DNA of 64,000 bases from DATBLE01 sp963764565 (GTDB taxonomy: Bacteria > Actinomycetota > Thermoleophilia > Gaiellales > Gaiellaceae), in assembly GCA_963764565.1 (NCBI GenBank), contig CAVXTD010000002.1, positions 186,001 through 250,000 of the forward strand. Reading direction: 5' to 3'. The position numbers were made by a program, and so were the translations under genes. The notes beneath the pieces are model-generated. The model did not search any database. It was given only the letters and a program-made list of their open reading frames with translations, and was not told the origin of the DNA. This document shows, in pieces, positions 1-9,225 of this stretch (its first letter is position 1; each line of letters starts with the position of its first letter).

Positions 1-516
1 GAAGCGCTCGGCATCGGAGATCGCCGCGTCCGCGCGCCCAGACGACCACGTACACCCGGCTAGGGCCAGTCGCTTCACACCCATACCTCTTATAGAGAAC
101 GACTCGCCTTACGTCCTTTCTCCGCCCGAGCAGGTGGATCTACAGTTCGCGTGGGGCTGGTTCTGCGGCGAACGTATTCAGGCAGAATGCGGCTCGCGCT
201 CACCCAGCCCCTTCCCCCTGCTCTGGTGCTTCTGTCAAATGACAGAGGAGTAGGCCCGTTGCGCGCGAACGCCATCCGTGCAGGTACATGGCCTGGGGGC
301 GGTACCTGCACAGCGGCACGGGTCTGCCTGAGGGTCTAACGGCGTACCGAAGCTCCTCCCCGTGCCGCGAAACTACCAGCCTCCCCAGAGCGGCACACGG
401 GAACCGGCAACATCCCCCGACCAACGACCGAAGTCGTCCTCGACCGACGACCATTGACATCGACCCCATAAAGGGGATTGCAAAGGGCGAAGGTTCAGGT
501 AGAACTGGCGTCCTGG
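1..516. other. Non-coding lead-in, no recognisable gene
   Basis: No open frame here has the composition or motifs of a known protein. A short open frame from base 1 ends at a TAG at 61-63 and could be the tail of a gene lying outside the window, but it is too short to judge. A TTGACA hexamer at 454-459 and a CCCC-ATAAA-GGGG inverted repeat at about 465-476 sit just before the SGNH hydrolase gene. They may be part of its promoter region, but no convincing -10 box follows at the right spacing. Confidence 0.4.
231..246. promoter_or_regulatory. Palindromic site, possible operator
   Basis: Two perfect 7-base arms, TCTGTCA and TGACAGA, are separated by AA. This is the size and symmetry of a site for a dimeric repressor. 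It lies about 280 bases upstream of the SGNH hydrolase gene. No regulator is encoded nearby, so the role is a guess. Confidence 0.2.
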
Positions 517-3500
517 ATGAGCCAGGTCGCGCAGAGAGCCTGCCAGCCCCACATCGGTGCGCCTGGCGTCCCGGCGCGCGAGCCGCAGCCTAGCCGCGCG
601 CTCGTCGCCACGCGCCACTCGCGTCTCCGCGTTGCGCGACGCCTCGCCCTCAGCCTCGCGTCTGCCGCCGTCGCACTCGGGTTCGCATCGCCGGCGGCGG
701 CTGCGCTGCCTTCCTCGATGGCAGCGCTCGGAGATTCCTTGACGCAGGGTTACGGTGCCGGGGGCGCGAGCGGTAATGCGCCCGCGGAGTCGTGGGCGAC
801 GGGGACGGACAGCGCGGTCGGGTCGCACTACCTGCGGCTGCTCGCGCAGAACCCGGCGATCGCGGGCAAGGGCTTCAACGACTCGGTGAGCGGCACGAAC
901 ATGAGCGCCACCTACAACCAGGCGACGATCGCGCTGGGGCAGGGTGCGGAGTACGTGACGATCTGGTCGGGGACGAACGACGTCTGTACTCCCACGACCG
1001 CGGGCATGACCACGACCAGCTCGTTTGCCGCCTCGCTGCACCTGACACTGCAGAACCTGAGCGCCGCTCCCGGCATCCGCATCATGGTGCTCTCGATCCC
1101 CGACCTGCCTGGGTTCTGGCAGCAGTACCACTCGAACGGCGCTGCGACCAGCGCCTGGGCGGCGTATCCGAACCGCTGCCCCGATCTGTTCGGCGCGGGC
1201 GCAACGCCGCGGATCGAGCGGCGATCGCTCAGCGCATCAACGATCTGAACGCTGCGATCGTCTCCGAGTGCGCCCAGTTCACCGGCTGCAAGACGGACGG
1301 GGGCGCGGTCTTCCAGCTCTGGCCGACTCTGACGAGCAGCGACCTCGCCTTCGACTACTTCCACCCCTCCCCCTCGGGGCAGGCGAAGGTTGCGACTGCG
1401 GCGTGGAACGCCGGCCCCTTCGTCGGGCCGGTGAATACGGCGCTGCCCGCGATCTCCGGCAGCACCGTTCAGAACCAGACGCTGACGTCGGCGAACGGGA
1501 CGTGGAGCGGTGCCGTCGCCGCGTACGGATATCAGTGGAAGCGGTGCGACTCGAGCGGTAACGGCTGCCTGAACATCGGCGGCGCGACCGGCCAGAGCTA
1601 CCTGCTCCAGGCCGCCGACGTCGGCACGACGCTGCGCGTGGTCGTGACGGCGTCAAACGCCGGCGGCGCGTTCGGAACCGCCACCTCAGCACGGACGGCT
1701 CAGGTGACCGCGCCCGGCTCGAACCAGCTCGTGATCGGCCGGGCCGCGATCGGCTCGCTCTCGGCGCTCGGCGGCGCGAACTACCTCGACGCCTCCGGCC
1801 CGTACCAGCTGCCGACCAGCGCAACCATGACGACGATGAGGGCGTACGTGCGCGGCGGCGGCAGCGGAGCCAATCCGATCCGCCTCGTCATCTACGCGGA
1901 CGACGGTACCGGCAATCCCGGCGCCTTCGCCGCCGTCACGAGCGAGGTGAGCGTCCCGGCGAATCAGGCCGCAGGCTGGGTCGACTTCCCCTTCGCGAGC
2001 CAGGTCACGTTGCCGCCCGGGAAGCTACTGGCTCGGCTACTGGTACGGCTGCTGCTCCGCGACCGAGTACTACGACGACATCGGCGGGGCAGAGCGCTTC
2101 GCCCCGGCGGCCTACTCGGCGGGCGGCAATCCGCCCGGCGAGCTTCGGCAACACGAGGACATCGAACGGCGCATACTCGCTCTACGCGCCCTACACGCCG
2201 ACTTCGGGTCTCCCCGCGAATACCGGCTTGCCGACATCTCGGGAAACGCGACCCAGGGCGCAGACGCTGGCGGCTGGTGCTGGTGACGTGGAGTGGTAGC
2301 CCGGTGTTTGCGTATCAGTGGCTGCGTTGCGACGGCGCGGGCGGTAGCTGCGCGAGCATCGGCGGTGCGGCGGCGGGGACGTATATCGTCCAGGCGGCCG
2401 ATGTCGGTGGGACTCTGCGCGTGCAGGTGACCGCGACGAACGGGGCGGGCTCGACAATCGCCACCTCCGACCCGACCGCGGTCGTGCAGTCGGCAGGCGG
2501 GCCTTCTGGCAGCCTCGGCCGGGTAACCGTCGGCTCGCTCTCGGTCTCGGGTGGAAGTGACTACCTCGACGCTTCCGGGCCGTACGAGCTGTCGGTGAGC
2601 GCGAGTGTCAAAGGTTGATCGGCTACCTGCGTGGCGGTGCCAGCAACTCACCGCTGCGGGCGGTGATCTACGCCGATGACGGGGCCGGCAGTCCCGGCTC
2701 GATCGTCGCGGTCAGCAGCGAGGCCTTGATCGTTGCCGGCACGCCCGCCGGCTGGGTCGAGTTCCCCCTGCCGGCGCCGATCACGATCAACCCTGGTAGC
2801 TACTGGGTCGGCTACTGGATCGGCTCCCCGGGCACGAACGTTCTCTACTACGACGCGCTCGCGGGCGCCGAGCGGTTCTCCGCCTCGCCCTACAGCAGCA
2901 CGGGGAACGCAGCATCGACCTTCCCGAGACCAATGGGCACAAGCGACGGCGCCTACTCGCTCTACGCGGACTACTCCGCGGCCGCCAACTCGCCGGTCAA
3001 CAGCAGCCCGCCGACGATCACGGGCTCACCGACCCAGGACCAAACGCTGACGGCCGGCCCCGGCACCTGGAGCGGCAACCCCACATTCGCGTATCAGTGG
3101 CTGCGCTGCGACAGCGCGGGCGGCAACTGCACGACCATCGCCGGCGCGGCGACCACCACCTACCTGATCCAAGCCGGCGACGTGGACGCCACGATCCGCG
3201 TCCGGGTCACGGCCACCAACAGCAACGGTCAGAACGTCGCGACCTCAGACAAGACCGGCCTCATCCAGCCCGCCGCCCCACCGCCGAACGGCGTGCTCGG
3301 CCGGGCAAGCGTCGGCGCGCTCAGCGCCAAAGGCACAGTCAACTCCCTGGACGCCTCCGGCCCGTACACGCTCGCGGCGAGCAGCGACCGTCAGCAAGCT
3401 GACCGGCTACCTGAGCGGCGGCAACTCGAGCACGAAGACTCCGCGCCGTCATCTACTCGGACTATCGCGATCCCGGCCAGCCCGTACGGCGCAGAGTCAG

Positions 3501-5382
3501 TGTTCCGGGCGACCGCATCGGCGTCACCCGCGAGGTCACCATCCCCGCCGGCGCCGCGCCGGGCTGGGTCGACTTCACCCTCCCGTGCTCGATCGCCCTC
3601 CCACCCGGCCAGTACTGGCTCGGCTACTGGTACGGCGACAAAGAGGCCAACACCTACTACGACACCATCCCCGGCAGCGAGCGCTACGCCCCCGCCGACT
3701 ACTCCTCAGAACGGAAACCCGCCCAAGCCCACTACGGCACCTCCCAAAGCTCCACCAACGCCTACTCCCTCTACGCAGGCTACGCGGGCTCGGGCGGCCC
3801 GGTCGGCAGCGTGCCGATCAACAGCAGCCCTCCGACGATCACGGGTACTCCCACCCAGGGTCAGACGTTGGCGGCTGGTGCTGGTGTGTGGAGTGGTAGC
3901 CCGGTGTTTGCGTTTCAGTGGCTGCGTTGCGACAGCGCGGGCGGTAGCTGCGCGGGTATCGGCGGTGCGGCGGCGGGGACGTATGTCGTCCAGGCGGCCG
4001 ATGTCGGTGGGACTCTGCGCGTGCAGGTGACGGCGACGAGCGGGGCGGGCTCGACAATCGCCACGTCCGACCCGACCGCGGTCGTGCAGTCGGCAGGCGG
4101 GCCGCCTGGCAGCCTCGGCCGGGTAACCGTCGGCTCGCTCTCGGTCTCGGGTGGAAGTGGCTACCTCGACGCTTCCGGGCCTTACCAGCTGTCGGTGAGC
4201 GCGACTGTTCAAAGGTTGATCGGCTACCTGCGTGGCGGTGCCAGCAACTCACCGCTGCGGGCGGTGATCTACGCCGATGACGGGGCCGGCAGTCCCGGCT
4301 CGATCGTCGCGGTCAGCAGCGAGGCCTTGATCGGTGCCGGCACGCCCGCCGGCTGGGTCGAGTTCCCCCTGCCGGCGCCGATCACGATCAACCCTGGTAG
4401 CTATTGGGTTGGCTACTGGATCGGCTCCCCGGGCACGAACGTTCTCTACTACGACGTGCTCACAGGCGCCGAGCGGTTCTCCGCATCGCCCTACAGCAGC
4501 ACGGGGAACGCAGCATCGACCTTCCCGAGACCAATGGGCACGAGCGACGGCGCCTACTCGCTCTACGCGGACTACTCCACAGCCGCCAACTCCCCCGCCA
4601 ACAGCAGCCCGCCCACGATCACGGGCTCACCGATCCAGGACCAAACGCTGACGGCCGGCCCCGGCACCTGGAGCGGCAACCCCGCATTCGCGTATCAGTG
4701 GCTGCGCTGCGACAGCACAGGCGGCAACTGCACGACCATCGCCGGCGCGGCGACCACCACCTACCTGATCCAAGCCGGCGACGTGAACGCCACGATCCGC
4801 GTCCGGGTCACGGCCACCAACAGCAACGGTCAGAACGTCGCGACCTCAGACAAGACCGGCGTCATCCAGACCGCCGCCCCACCGCCAGAACGGCGTGCTC
4901 GGCCGGGCAAGCGTCGGCGCGCTCAGCGCCAAGGGCACAGTCAACTCCCTGGACGCCTCCGGCCCGTACACGCTCGCAGCGGCAGCAACCGTCCGCAAGC
5001 TGACCGGCTACCTGAGCGGCGGCAACTCGAGCACGAAGACTGCGCGCCGTCATCTACTCGGACTATCGCGATCCCGGCCAGCCCGTACGGCGCAGAGTCA
5101 GTGTTCCGGGCGACCTCATCGGCGTCACCCGCGAGGTCACCATCCCCGCCGGCGCCGCGCCGGGCTGGGTCGACTTCACCCTCCCGTCCCCGATCGCCCT
5201 CCCGCCCGGCCAGTACTGGCTCGGCTACTGGTACGGCGACAAAGAGGCCAACACCTACTACGACAGCATCCCCGGCAACGAGCGCTACACCCCCGCCGAC
5301 TACACCTCGAACGGAAACCCGCCCAAGCCCCTTCGGCCCCTCCCAAAGCTCCACCAACGCCTACTCCCTCTACGCAAGCTAG
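517..5382 (+). CDS. Secreted SGNH/GDSL hydrolase with Ig-like and jelly-roll repeats, frameshifted
   Basis: A signal peptide (hydrophobic stretch ending SPAAA-A) precedes an SGNH esterase/lipase domain: block I GDSL (ALGDSLTQG), block III GTND, and block V with Asp and His (DYFHPSPSG). Five copies of an ~90-residue Ig-like module (TLTAxxGTWSG, YQWLRCD, ADVGxTLRVxVTAxN) alternate with five ~140-residue jelly-roll modules (LDASGPYxL, RxVIYADDG, GWVxFP, GYWxG, AYSLYA). The gene probably encodes about 1600 residues and ends at TAG 5380-5382. As written the frame changes about 13 times: near 1205, 2022, 2140, 2227, 2257, 2286, 2608, 3384, 3440, 3708, 4887, 5038 and 5333. Comparison of repeat copies shows these are mostly one-base gains or losses. 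I take ATG 517 as the start; TTG 478 is also in frame. The protein is probably cell-surface or extracellular; its substrate cannot be told. Confidence 0.75.
1440..5382 (+). repeat. Alternating Ig-like (A) and jelly-roll (B) module array
   Basis: Order is A1 1441-1715, B1 1725-2205, A2 2215-2490, B2 2506-2985, A3 2995-3280, B3 3290-3775, A4 3811-4100, B4 4110-4585, A5 4600-4880, B5 4890-5380, all approximate. A modules carry one Cys pair (RCD...C). B modules look like a carbohydrate-binding-style beta sandwich, but I do not recognise a named family. Confidence 0.7.
2260..5382 (+). repeat. Tandem duplication with 1601-base period
   Basis: The A2-B2-A3-B3 block (about 2260-3780) and the A4-B4-A5-B5 block (about 3861-5382) align at a constant offset of about 1601 bases with only scattered substitutions. 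At the A2/B2 boundary copy 1 reads GTGTCAAAGG at about 2605 where copy 2 reads CTGTTCAAAGG. One T is missing in copy 1, which creates the TGA at 2616-2618. Confidence 0.85.
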
Positions 5383-5396
5383 ACCGCCCGCCTCAC

Positions 5397-5413
5397 CCGC
5401 CTCCTGGAGGCGG
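5397..5413 (+). terminator. Hairpin downstream of the SGNH hydrolase gene
   Basis: CCGCCTCC and GGAGGCGG are inverted around one T, 14 bases after the TAG of the SGNH gene. No T tract follows, so this would be an atypical terminator. Confidence 0.35.
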
Positions 5414-5453
5414 TCGCGGACGACTGAGCTGTGCCCGAGACCGGGGACATCGT

Positions 5454-5459
5454 TACGCT
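5454..5459 (+). promoter_or_regulatory. -10 box of tRNA-Ser
   Basis: TACGCT lies 17 bases before the first base of the tRNA. It matches the TAnnnT form of the other -10 boxes in this window. No clear -35 is visible. Confidence 0.35.
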
Positions 5460-5470
5460 GAGGCCGTCGC

Positions 5471-5559
5471 GGAGAGGTGTCCGAGCGGCCGAAGGAGCGC
5501 GACTGGAAATCGCGTACTCGTCGAAAGGCGGGTCGCGGGTTCAAATCCCGCCCTCTCCG
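5471..5559 (+). tRNA. tRNA-Ser(GGA)
   Basis: The 89-base gene folds as a class II tRNA with a 7-bp acceptor stem (GGAGAGG/CCTCTCC), discriminator G and a long variable arm. The anticodon loop is CTGGAAA, giving anticodon GGA at 5505-5507. The T arm is GCGGG-TTCAAAT-CCCGC. CCA is not encoded. It reads UCC/UCU codons. A strong hairpin 42 bases downstream is its likely terminator. Confidence 0.96.
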
Positions 5560-5601
5560 CCTTGAAGTAAGGGAATGTCGGAAGCGAGAACGTGGGAACT
5601 C

Positions 5602-5628
5602 GCGGATGCGGCCAGAGGCCGCATCCGC
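5602..5628. terminator. Strong bidirectional hairpin between tRNA-Ser and hicA
   Basis: Perfect 12-base arms GCGGATGCGGCC and GGCCGCATCCGC enclose a 3-base loop. It is followed on the plus strand by GCTTTAT. It lies downstream of both the tRNA (plus) and hicA (minus, stop at 5632), so it probably ends both transcripts. Confidence 0.7.
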
Positions 5629-5631
5629 GCT

Positions 5632-5826
5632 TTATCGGCTGCCGGTTGGTGGAGATACGCCGAGTTGGGCGCAGATCTTGCGAGCCAGAGTGAAGTCGAT
5701 TTCACGGTGGCGCGGTATCACAGAACGAGCGCCGCGGGGTCCCGCCCAGCGAGTGTGATTCGCGCCCTCGTCGATCTGCCGGCAGTCCTGAGCGCGCAGG
5801 TAACGCTCCAGATCACGGCGCTTCAC
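5632..5826 (-). CDS. hicA: HicA-type mRNA interferase toxin
   Basis: The 64-residue protein matches the HicA family: N-terminal MKRRDLERYLRA helix, the catalytic-type His in GANHTRWAGP, then a VIPRHREID strand and a C-terminal helix KICAQLGV. HicA toxins have a double-stranded-RNA-binding-like fold and cleave mRNA. Its ATG overlaps the stop of hicB by 4 bases, so the pair is co-transcribed with the antitoxin first. The length is normal for the family. The terminator hairpin at 5602-5628 follows directly. Confidence 0.85.
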   Translation of the reverse strand: MKRRDLERYLRAQDCRQIDEGANHTRWAGPRGARSVIPRHREIDFTLARKICAQLGVSPPTGSR

Positions 5827-6044
5827 GCCGCGATCGTCAGATGAAGCTCCTCGCGCTCGCGCTGATCGTCGTCACCGGTCGGCTCAGGCGAGAGCATCAG
5901 CCGCAGCGCATCGATCACGTTCGCGCGCGCCTCCTCCCGCGTACGGCCCTGACTGAAGACGCCCGCGACCTCCGGGATCGACGCGACCATCCAACCGTCC
6001 TCGCCGGGCTCGAAAACGATCGTCAGGGCGAGCTTGTCAGGCAT
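5823..6044 (-). CDS. hicB: HicB-type antitoxin
   Basis: The 73-residue protein has the HicB degraded RNase-H-like core: LTIVFEPGEDGWMVASIPEV, followed by GVFSQGRTREEARANVIDAL. HicB binds and inhibits HicA and often represses its own operon. Only the core is present; the separate DNA-binding domain of some HicB proteins is absent. I chose ATG 6044 over the in-frame TTG at 6047 because a TATCGT -10 box starts 13 bases upstream of it, as at other leaderless genes here. Confidence 0.82.
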   Translation of the reverse strand: MPDKLALTIVFEPGEDGWMVASIPEVAGVFSQGRTREEARANVIDALRLMLSPEPTGDDDQREREELHLTIAA

Positions 6045-6051
6045 CAACGGA

Positions 6052-6057
6052 ACGATA
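6052..6057 (-). promoter_or_regulatory. -10 box of hicBA
   Basis: TATCGT on the minus strand begins 13 bases upstream of the hicB ATG, implying a leaderless or nearly leaderless hicBA mRNA. Confidence 0.35.
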
Positions 6058-6125
6058 GCGAGCGCATTGCTACGTGGGAAGAGTCATGTTCGCGCTGGTG
6101 TGCTCCGGCGCCTTGTGCTCCTTCG

Positions 6126-6147
6126 ACAGGCGGGGCGCCCGCCTTGT
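6126..6147 (-). terminator. Hairpin after the cytochrome c gene
   Basis: GGCGGG and CCCGCC arms around GCG, extended by ACA/TGT with a one-base bulge, lie 30 bases past the cytochrome c stop. No T run follows on the minus strand. Confidence 0.35.
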
Positions 6148-6176
6148 CGGTCGCGGCGGAGAGTGAACAGCTGGGG

Positions 6177-6762
6177 CTAGCCTTGGCCGGCGGAGCTCGA
6201 GACGAAGGCGGCAACGTCCTGGATCTGCTTCGCGCTCAGCGAGCCCGCGAACGACGGCATCACGCCCTTGCCGTGCGTGACCCGGTCGACGACGAGCGCG
6301 GCCGGCGGCTTCTTCTCGTCGAGGTTCGGCCCGACGGTGCCGGTCGCGCCCGCCGCCTTCAGCGTATGGCAGCTCACGCAGCCGGCCGAGGCGAACACGG
6401 CCTTCCCGGCGGTCGCGTCCCCCGCCGGCAGCCGGGGCCGGGGCAGTGGTCGTCGTCTCAGTGGTGGACGTCTCAGCGGTCGTGGTCTCGGCCGTGGATG
6501 TCTCCGAGGTAGACGTCTCGGCCGTGGATGTCTCGGCGGCGGCCTCGCGCGGCTCCTTCGGCTCGGCAGCGAGCGCGATGATCGATCCGAGCATCGCCGC
6601 GGTGATCAGCACCGTGACCGCGACGAAGAGGCCGAGCCGCTTGCCGGGGAAATCCGGACGCCACCTCGGCAGCAGAAACGACGACGCCAGCGCGAAGGCG
6701 ATGAACACGCCGGCGACCACGGCGATCCCGACCTTGTGGCCGGTGGCGAGAGCGCTCAGCAC
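6177..6762 (-). CDS. Membrane-anchored c-type cytochrome, frameshifted
   Basis: The N-terminus has two hydrophobic helices (residues about 10-32 and 43-67). A Thr/Ser/Glu-rich linker follows, then a small class I cytochrome c domain with heme motif CVSCH and probable axial Met in KGVMPSFAG. The protein is likely a membrane-tethered electron carrier on the outer face. The anchor and heme domain are in different frames: a run of five C at about 6419-6423 appears one base too long. Removing it joins AAGG to DATAGKAVFASAG. The start is GTG 6762, with a TAGCGT box 12 bases upstream. Partner oxidase or reductase genes are not in the window. Confidence 0.8.
6445..6540 (-). repeat. Short repeats encoding the Thr/Ser/Glu linker of the cytochrome
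   Basis: The DNA is a degenerate 15-base repeat encoding ETSTA-like units (ETSTA, ETSTS, ETTTA, ETSTT). It makes a flexible spacer between the membrane helices and the heme domain. Such repeats can change length by slippage. Confidence 0.6.
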
Positions 6763-6768
6763 GCGCGC

Positions 6769-6774
6769 ACGCTA
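6769..6774 (-). promoter_or_regulatory. -10 box of the cytochrome c gene
   Basis: TAGCGT on the minus strand begins 12 bases before the GTG start, a leaderless arrangement. Confidence 0.4.
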
Positions 6775-6794
6775 ACAGGTGGGACCGAGGAGGG

Positions 6795-8108
6795 CTAGCC
6801 GGTGCGCCGCTTGCGCGCGAGCTCGCGGATACCGTCGCTGAAGCTCACAGCCGTGTGCGGGCGGGCGAAATGGGTCGGCATCGTCCGCTCCGCGTCGGCC
6901 ACACGGCGGGAGCGGGCCGCAAGCCGCCGGCGCTCGGTGTCGAGCTCGCTTCGCAGCTGCGTCAGATCGAGCTCGCGCGCCTCGACCGCGGCGATCGCCT
7001 CCGCCAGCTCCGCCTCCCGAGCATCGAGCAGCGTCGTCCTGTCGTCGAGCTCGGCCGCGCGCCGCTCGACCTCGGCGAGGCGGGCCGCACGCTCGTCGAG
7101 GGCCGCCCGCTCCTGCGCGGCGACCACTTCCCGGCGGGACACGTCCTCCTCCCGCGCCAGCAGCTGCGAGCGCGAGTCTTCCAGCCGGCGCTCCGCCCCC
7201 TCGAGCGTCCGCGCCTTCGCCTCGAGCCGCTCCTGCTCTGCACGGAGATCCGGGGGCGTCACCACCAAGTCCGCCTGCGGCGGGGGCGCCTGCTCTCGGA
7301 TCGCGACCTCCCTCTCACGATCGTCGAGGACTGCGGAGCGCTCGTCCAGAGCAGCCGCGCGGCGGGCGAGTTCCGTCTCGTTGTCCCGCCGGGCGGCCGC
7401 GAGCGCCTCCGACGCAGCGTCCGTCTCGCGCCGGCGGGCCTCGAGCGCTGCCGCCTCCTCTTCGAGTCGTGCCGCGCGCCCCTCGATCTCGACCGCTCCC
7501 GCGTCCAGCTCGGCCGCCCGTGCCGCGAGCCGCTCGACGCTCAGCCGCTCGGCCTCGACCAGCTCTTCCACCTTCCGCTCGAGCTCGGCCTCCCGCTCGG
7601 CAAGCTCGGCGGCGCGTGCGTCGATCGCCTCGGCCTGGTCGACAGCGCCGCGAGCATTCGAGATCGACGCCTCGAGCTCCTTCAGCCGCGCGGCCTCGAC
7701 GTTCGTCTGCTCCGCAGCCGCCGCGAGTCTGCGCTCGCGCTCCTCCAGACTCGACTCTCTGTCGGCCAGAGCACGCTCCCGCCGGTCGAGGTCGCCCCTT
7801 TCCTCGACGCCCGCCCGTCGCCTGCGAGGCGCGGTGATCCGGCCGAGCCTGCCTCCGGCGAGCTTGCGCTCCAGCCGGCTGCGCATGACCTCGAGCTCGC
7901 GCTCCCGTTTGCCGGCATGCTCGGCGGCATCGCGGAGCACGTCCTGCATGCGCCCGATCTCGCGGGCGGCCGACTCCTGGATGCGATCCCGCTCGGCGGC
8001 GAGGTTCCGTTCAAGCTCCTTCAGCCGCCGCCGCTCGTTCTCGAGCGCCTCGATCGTCGGCTTCGCGTCTCCTGAACCGTCCTCCACCGGCACGATGATA
8101 CGGCCCAC
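6795..8108 (-). CDS. Long coiled-coil protein of unknown function
   Basis: The 437-residue protein is almost entirely Ala/Glu/Arg-rich heptad repeats (LEERERRLAAAA, AAELAEREAELERKVEELVE), broken near residues 80-95 by a basic segment and near 265-285 by a Pro-rich hinge. No signal peptide or membrane helix is seen. The C-terminus (HFARPHTAVSFSDGIRELA) leaves the coil and may be a binding peptide. I chose GTG 8108 because GGGAGGG (8115-8121) gives a good ribosome-binding site; an in-frame TTG lies at 8150. It is divergent from the moxR operon, so it may serve the same membrane or cytoskeletal process, but that is inference. I do not recognise a family. Confidence 0.7.
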   Translation of the reverse strand: MGRIIVPVEDGSGDAKPTIEALENERRRLKELERNLAAERDRIQESAAREIGRMQDVLRDAAEHAGKRERELEVMRSRLERKLAGGRLGRITAPRRRRAGVEERGDLDRRERALADRESSLEERERRLAAAAEQTNVEAARLKELEASISNARGAVDQAEAIDARAAELAEREAELERKVEELVEAERLSVERLAARAAELDAGAVEIEGRAARLEEEAAALEARRRETDAASEALAAARRDNETELARRAAALDERSAVLDDREREVAIREQAPPPQADLVVTPPDLRAEQERLEAKARTLEGAERRLEDSRSQLLAREEDVSRREVVAAQERAALDERAARLAEVERRAAELDDRTTLLDAREAELAEAIAAVEARELDLTQLRSELDTERRRLAARSRRVADAERTMPTHFARPHTAVSFSDGIRELARKRRTG

Positions 8109-8205
8109 GCTTTTCCCTCCCGACGAATCCGAAACGGGCGTTCTCAGCAAATACTCAGCTAGAGCTGCTTAGCTTCCTGCTCCACGCAACGAAGGAGGAC
8201 TGCCC

Positions 8206-9225
8206 GTGCCCCCGTCCCCCGCCGACCTCCCAGCCGTCCAGCCGACAGAGGCGAGAGACCGCCTCGAGCAGGCGCTGTTCGAGATCCGCCGCGTCATCGC
8301 CGGACAGGACGAGATGCTCGAGCGGGTCCTCGTCTGCCTGCTCGCCCAGGGCCACCTGCTGATCGAGGGCGTTCCAGGCCTGGCGAAGACGCTGACGATC
8401 AAGACGACCGCCGGAGTCCTCGGCGGAACGTTCTCGCGCATCCAGTTCACGCCGGACCTCGTCCCGTCCGACCTCATCGGGACGCGCATCTACCGCGCCG
8501 GCGAAGGAGAGTTCGACACCGAGCTCGGCCCCGTCTTCTGCAACTTCCTCCTCGCCGACGAGATCAACCGGGCCCCGGCCAAGGTGCAATCGGCGCTGCT
8601 CGAGGTGATGCAGGAACGGCAGGTGACGATCGGGCACACGACGCACCCCGTCCCGGATCCGTTCCTCGCCATGGCGACTCAGAACCCGATCGAGTCGGAA
8701 GGCACCTACCCGCTTCCGGAGGCTCAGATCGACCGCTTCATGCTGAAGATCCTGATCGGCTACCCCTCGCACGACGAGGAGCTGACCGTCGTGCAGCGTC
8801 AGCTCGAGGCGCCGCCCGAGCTGCGCGAAACGCTCACGCTCGACGATCTACGCTCACTCCAGCGGGCGGTCTTCGACATCTACGTCGACCCTGGGCTGAT
8901 CAGCTACGCCGTCACGCTTGCCGCGGCGACCCGCGATCCGGCCGCGCACTCACTCGGCGAGATCGCCGACTACATCTCGTACGGAGCAAGTCCGCGCGGG
9001 CCGATCAGCCTGGTGCAGGCTGCCCGCGCGCTGGCGCTGATGCACGGCCGCGACTACGTGCTCGCGGAGGACTTGCACGCTCTGGCCAGGGACGCGATGC
9101 GACACAGGCTCGTCCTCTCGTACCAGGCGCTTGCCGAGGAGGTGAGCCCGGACAGCATCCTCGACCGCGTGATCGCAGCAGTTCCCGTCCCGCAACTCGA
9201 CCTCGCCAAGACGAACGTGGCTTGA
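8206..9225 (+). CDS. MoxR-family AAA+ ATPase
   Basis: The 339-residue protein has Walker A GVPGLAKT (residues about 55-62), Walker B LLADEIN, and the MoxR signatures ATQNPIESEGTYPLPEAQ and DRFM. MoxR ATPases act as chaperones that mature or activate partner proteins, usually together with VWA-domain proteins. GAAGGAGGA at 8191-8199 is an excellent ribosome-binding site for the GTG start. It is the first gene of a tightly packed five-gene operon with DUF58, VWA, secreted and VWA genes, the classical MoxR/Bat-type arrangement. Confidence 0.93.
   Translation: MPPSPADLPAVQPTEARDRLEQALFEIRRVIAGQDEMLERVLVCLLAQGHLLIEGVPGLAKTLTIKTTAGVLGGTFSRIQFTPDLVPSDLIGTRIYRAGEGEFDTELGPVFCNFLLADEINRAPAKVQSALLEVMQERQVTIGHTTHPVPDPFLAMATQNPIESEGTYPLPEAQIDRFMLKILIGYPSHDEELTVVQRQLEAPPELRETLTLDDLRSLQRAVFDIYVDPGLISYAVTLAAATRDPAAHSLGEIADYISYGASPRGPISLVQAARALALMHGRDYVLAEDLHALARDAMRHRLVLSYQALAEEVSPDSILDRVIAAVPVPQLDLAKTNVA

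Noticed and set aside
454..482. TTGACA promoter for the SGNH gene
   Set aside because: No -10 hexamer lies at 16-19 bases, so it was noted but not called as a promoter.
5471..6060. Genomic-island attachment at tRNA-Ser, suggested by adjacent hicBA
   Set aside because: No integrase and no repeated tRNA 3' end is visible in the window. Proximity alone is not enough.
6802..8172. A 456-codon Ser/Arg/Ala-rich plus-strand frame
   Set aside because: It is the antisense of the coiled-coil gene, whose GAG/GCG heptads read as Arg/Ser/Ala on the other strand. There is no ribosome-binding site or motif.
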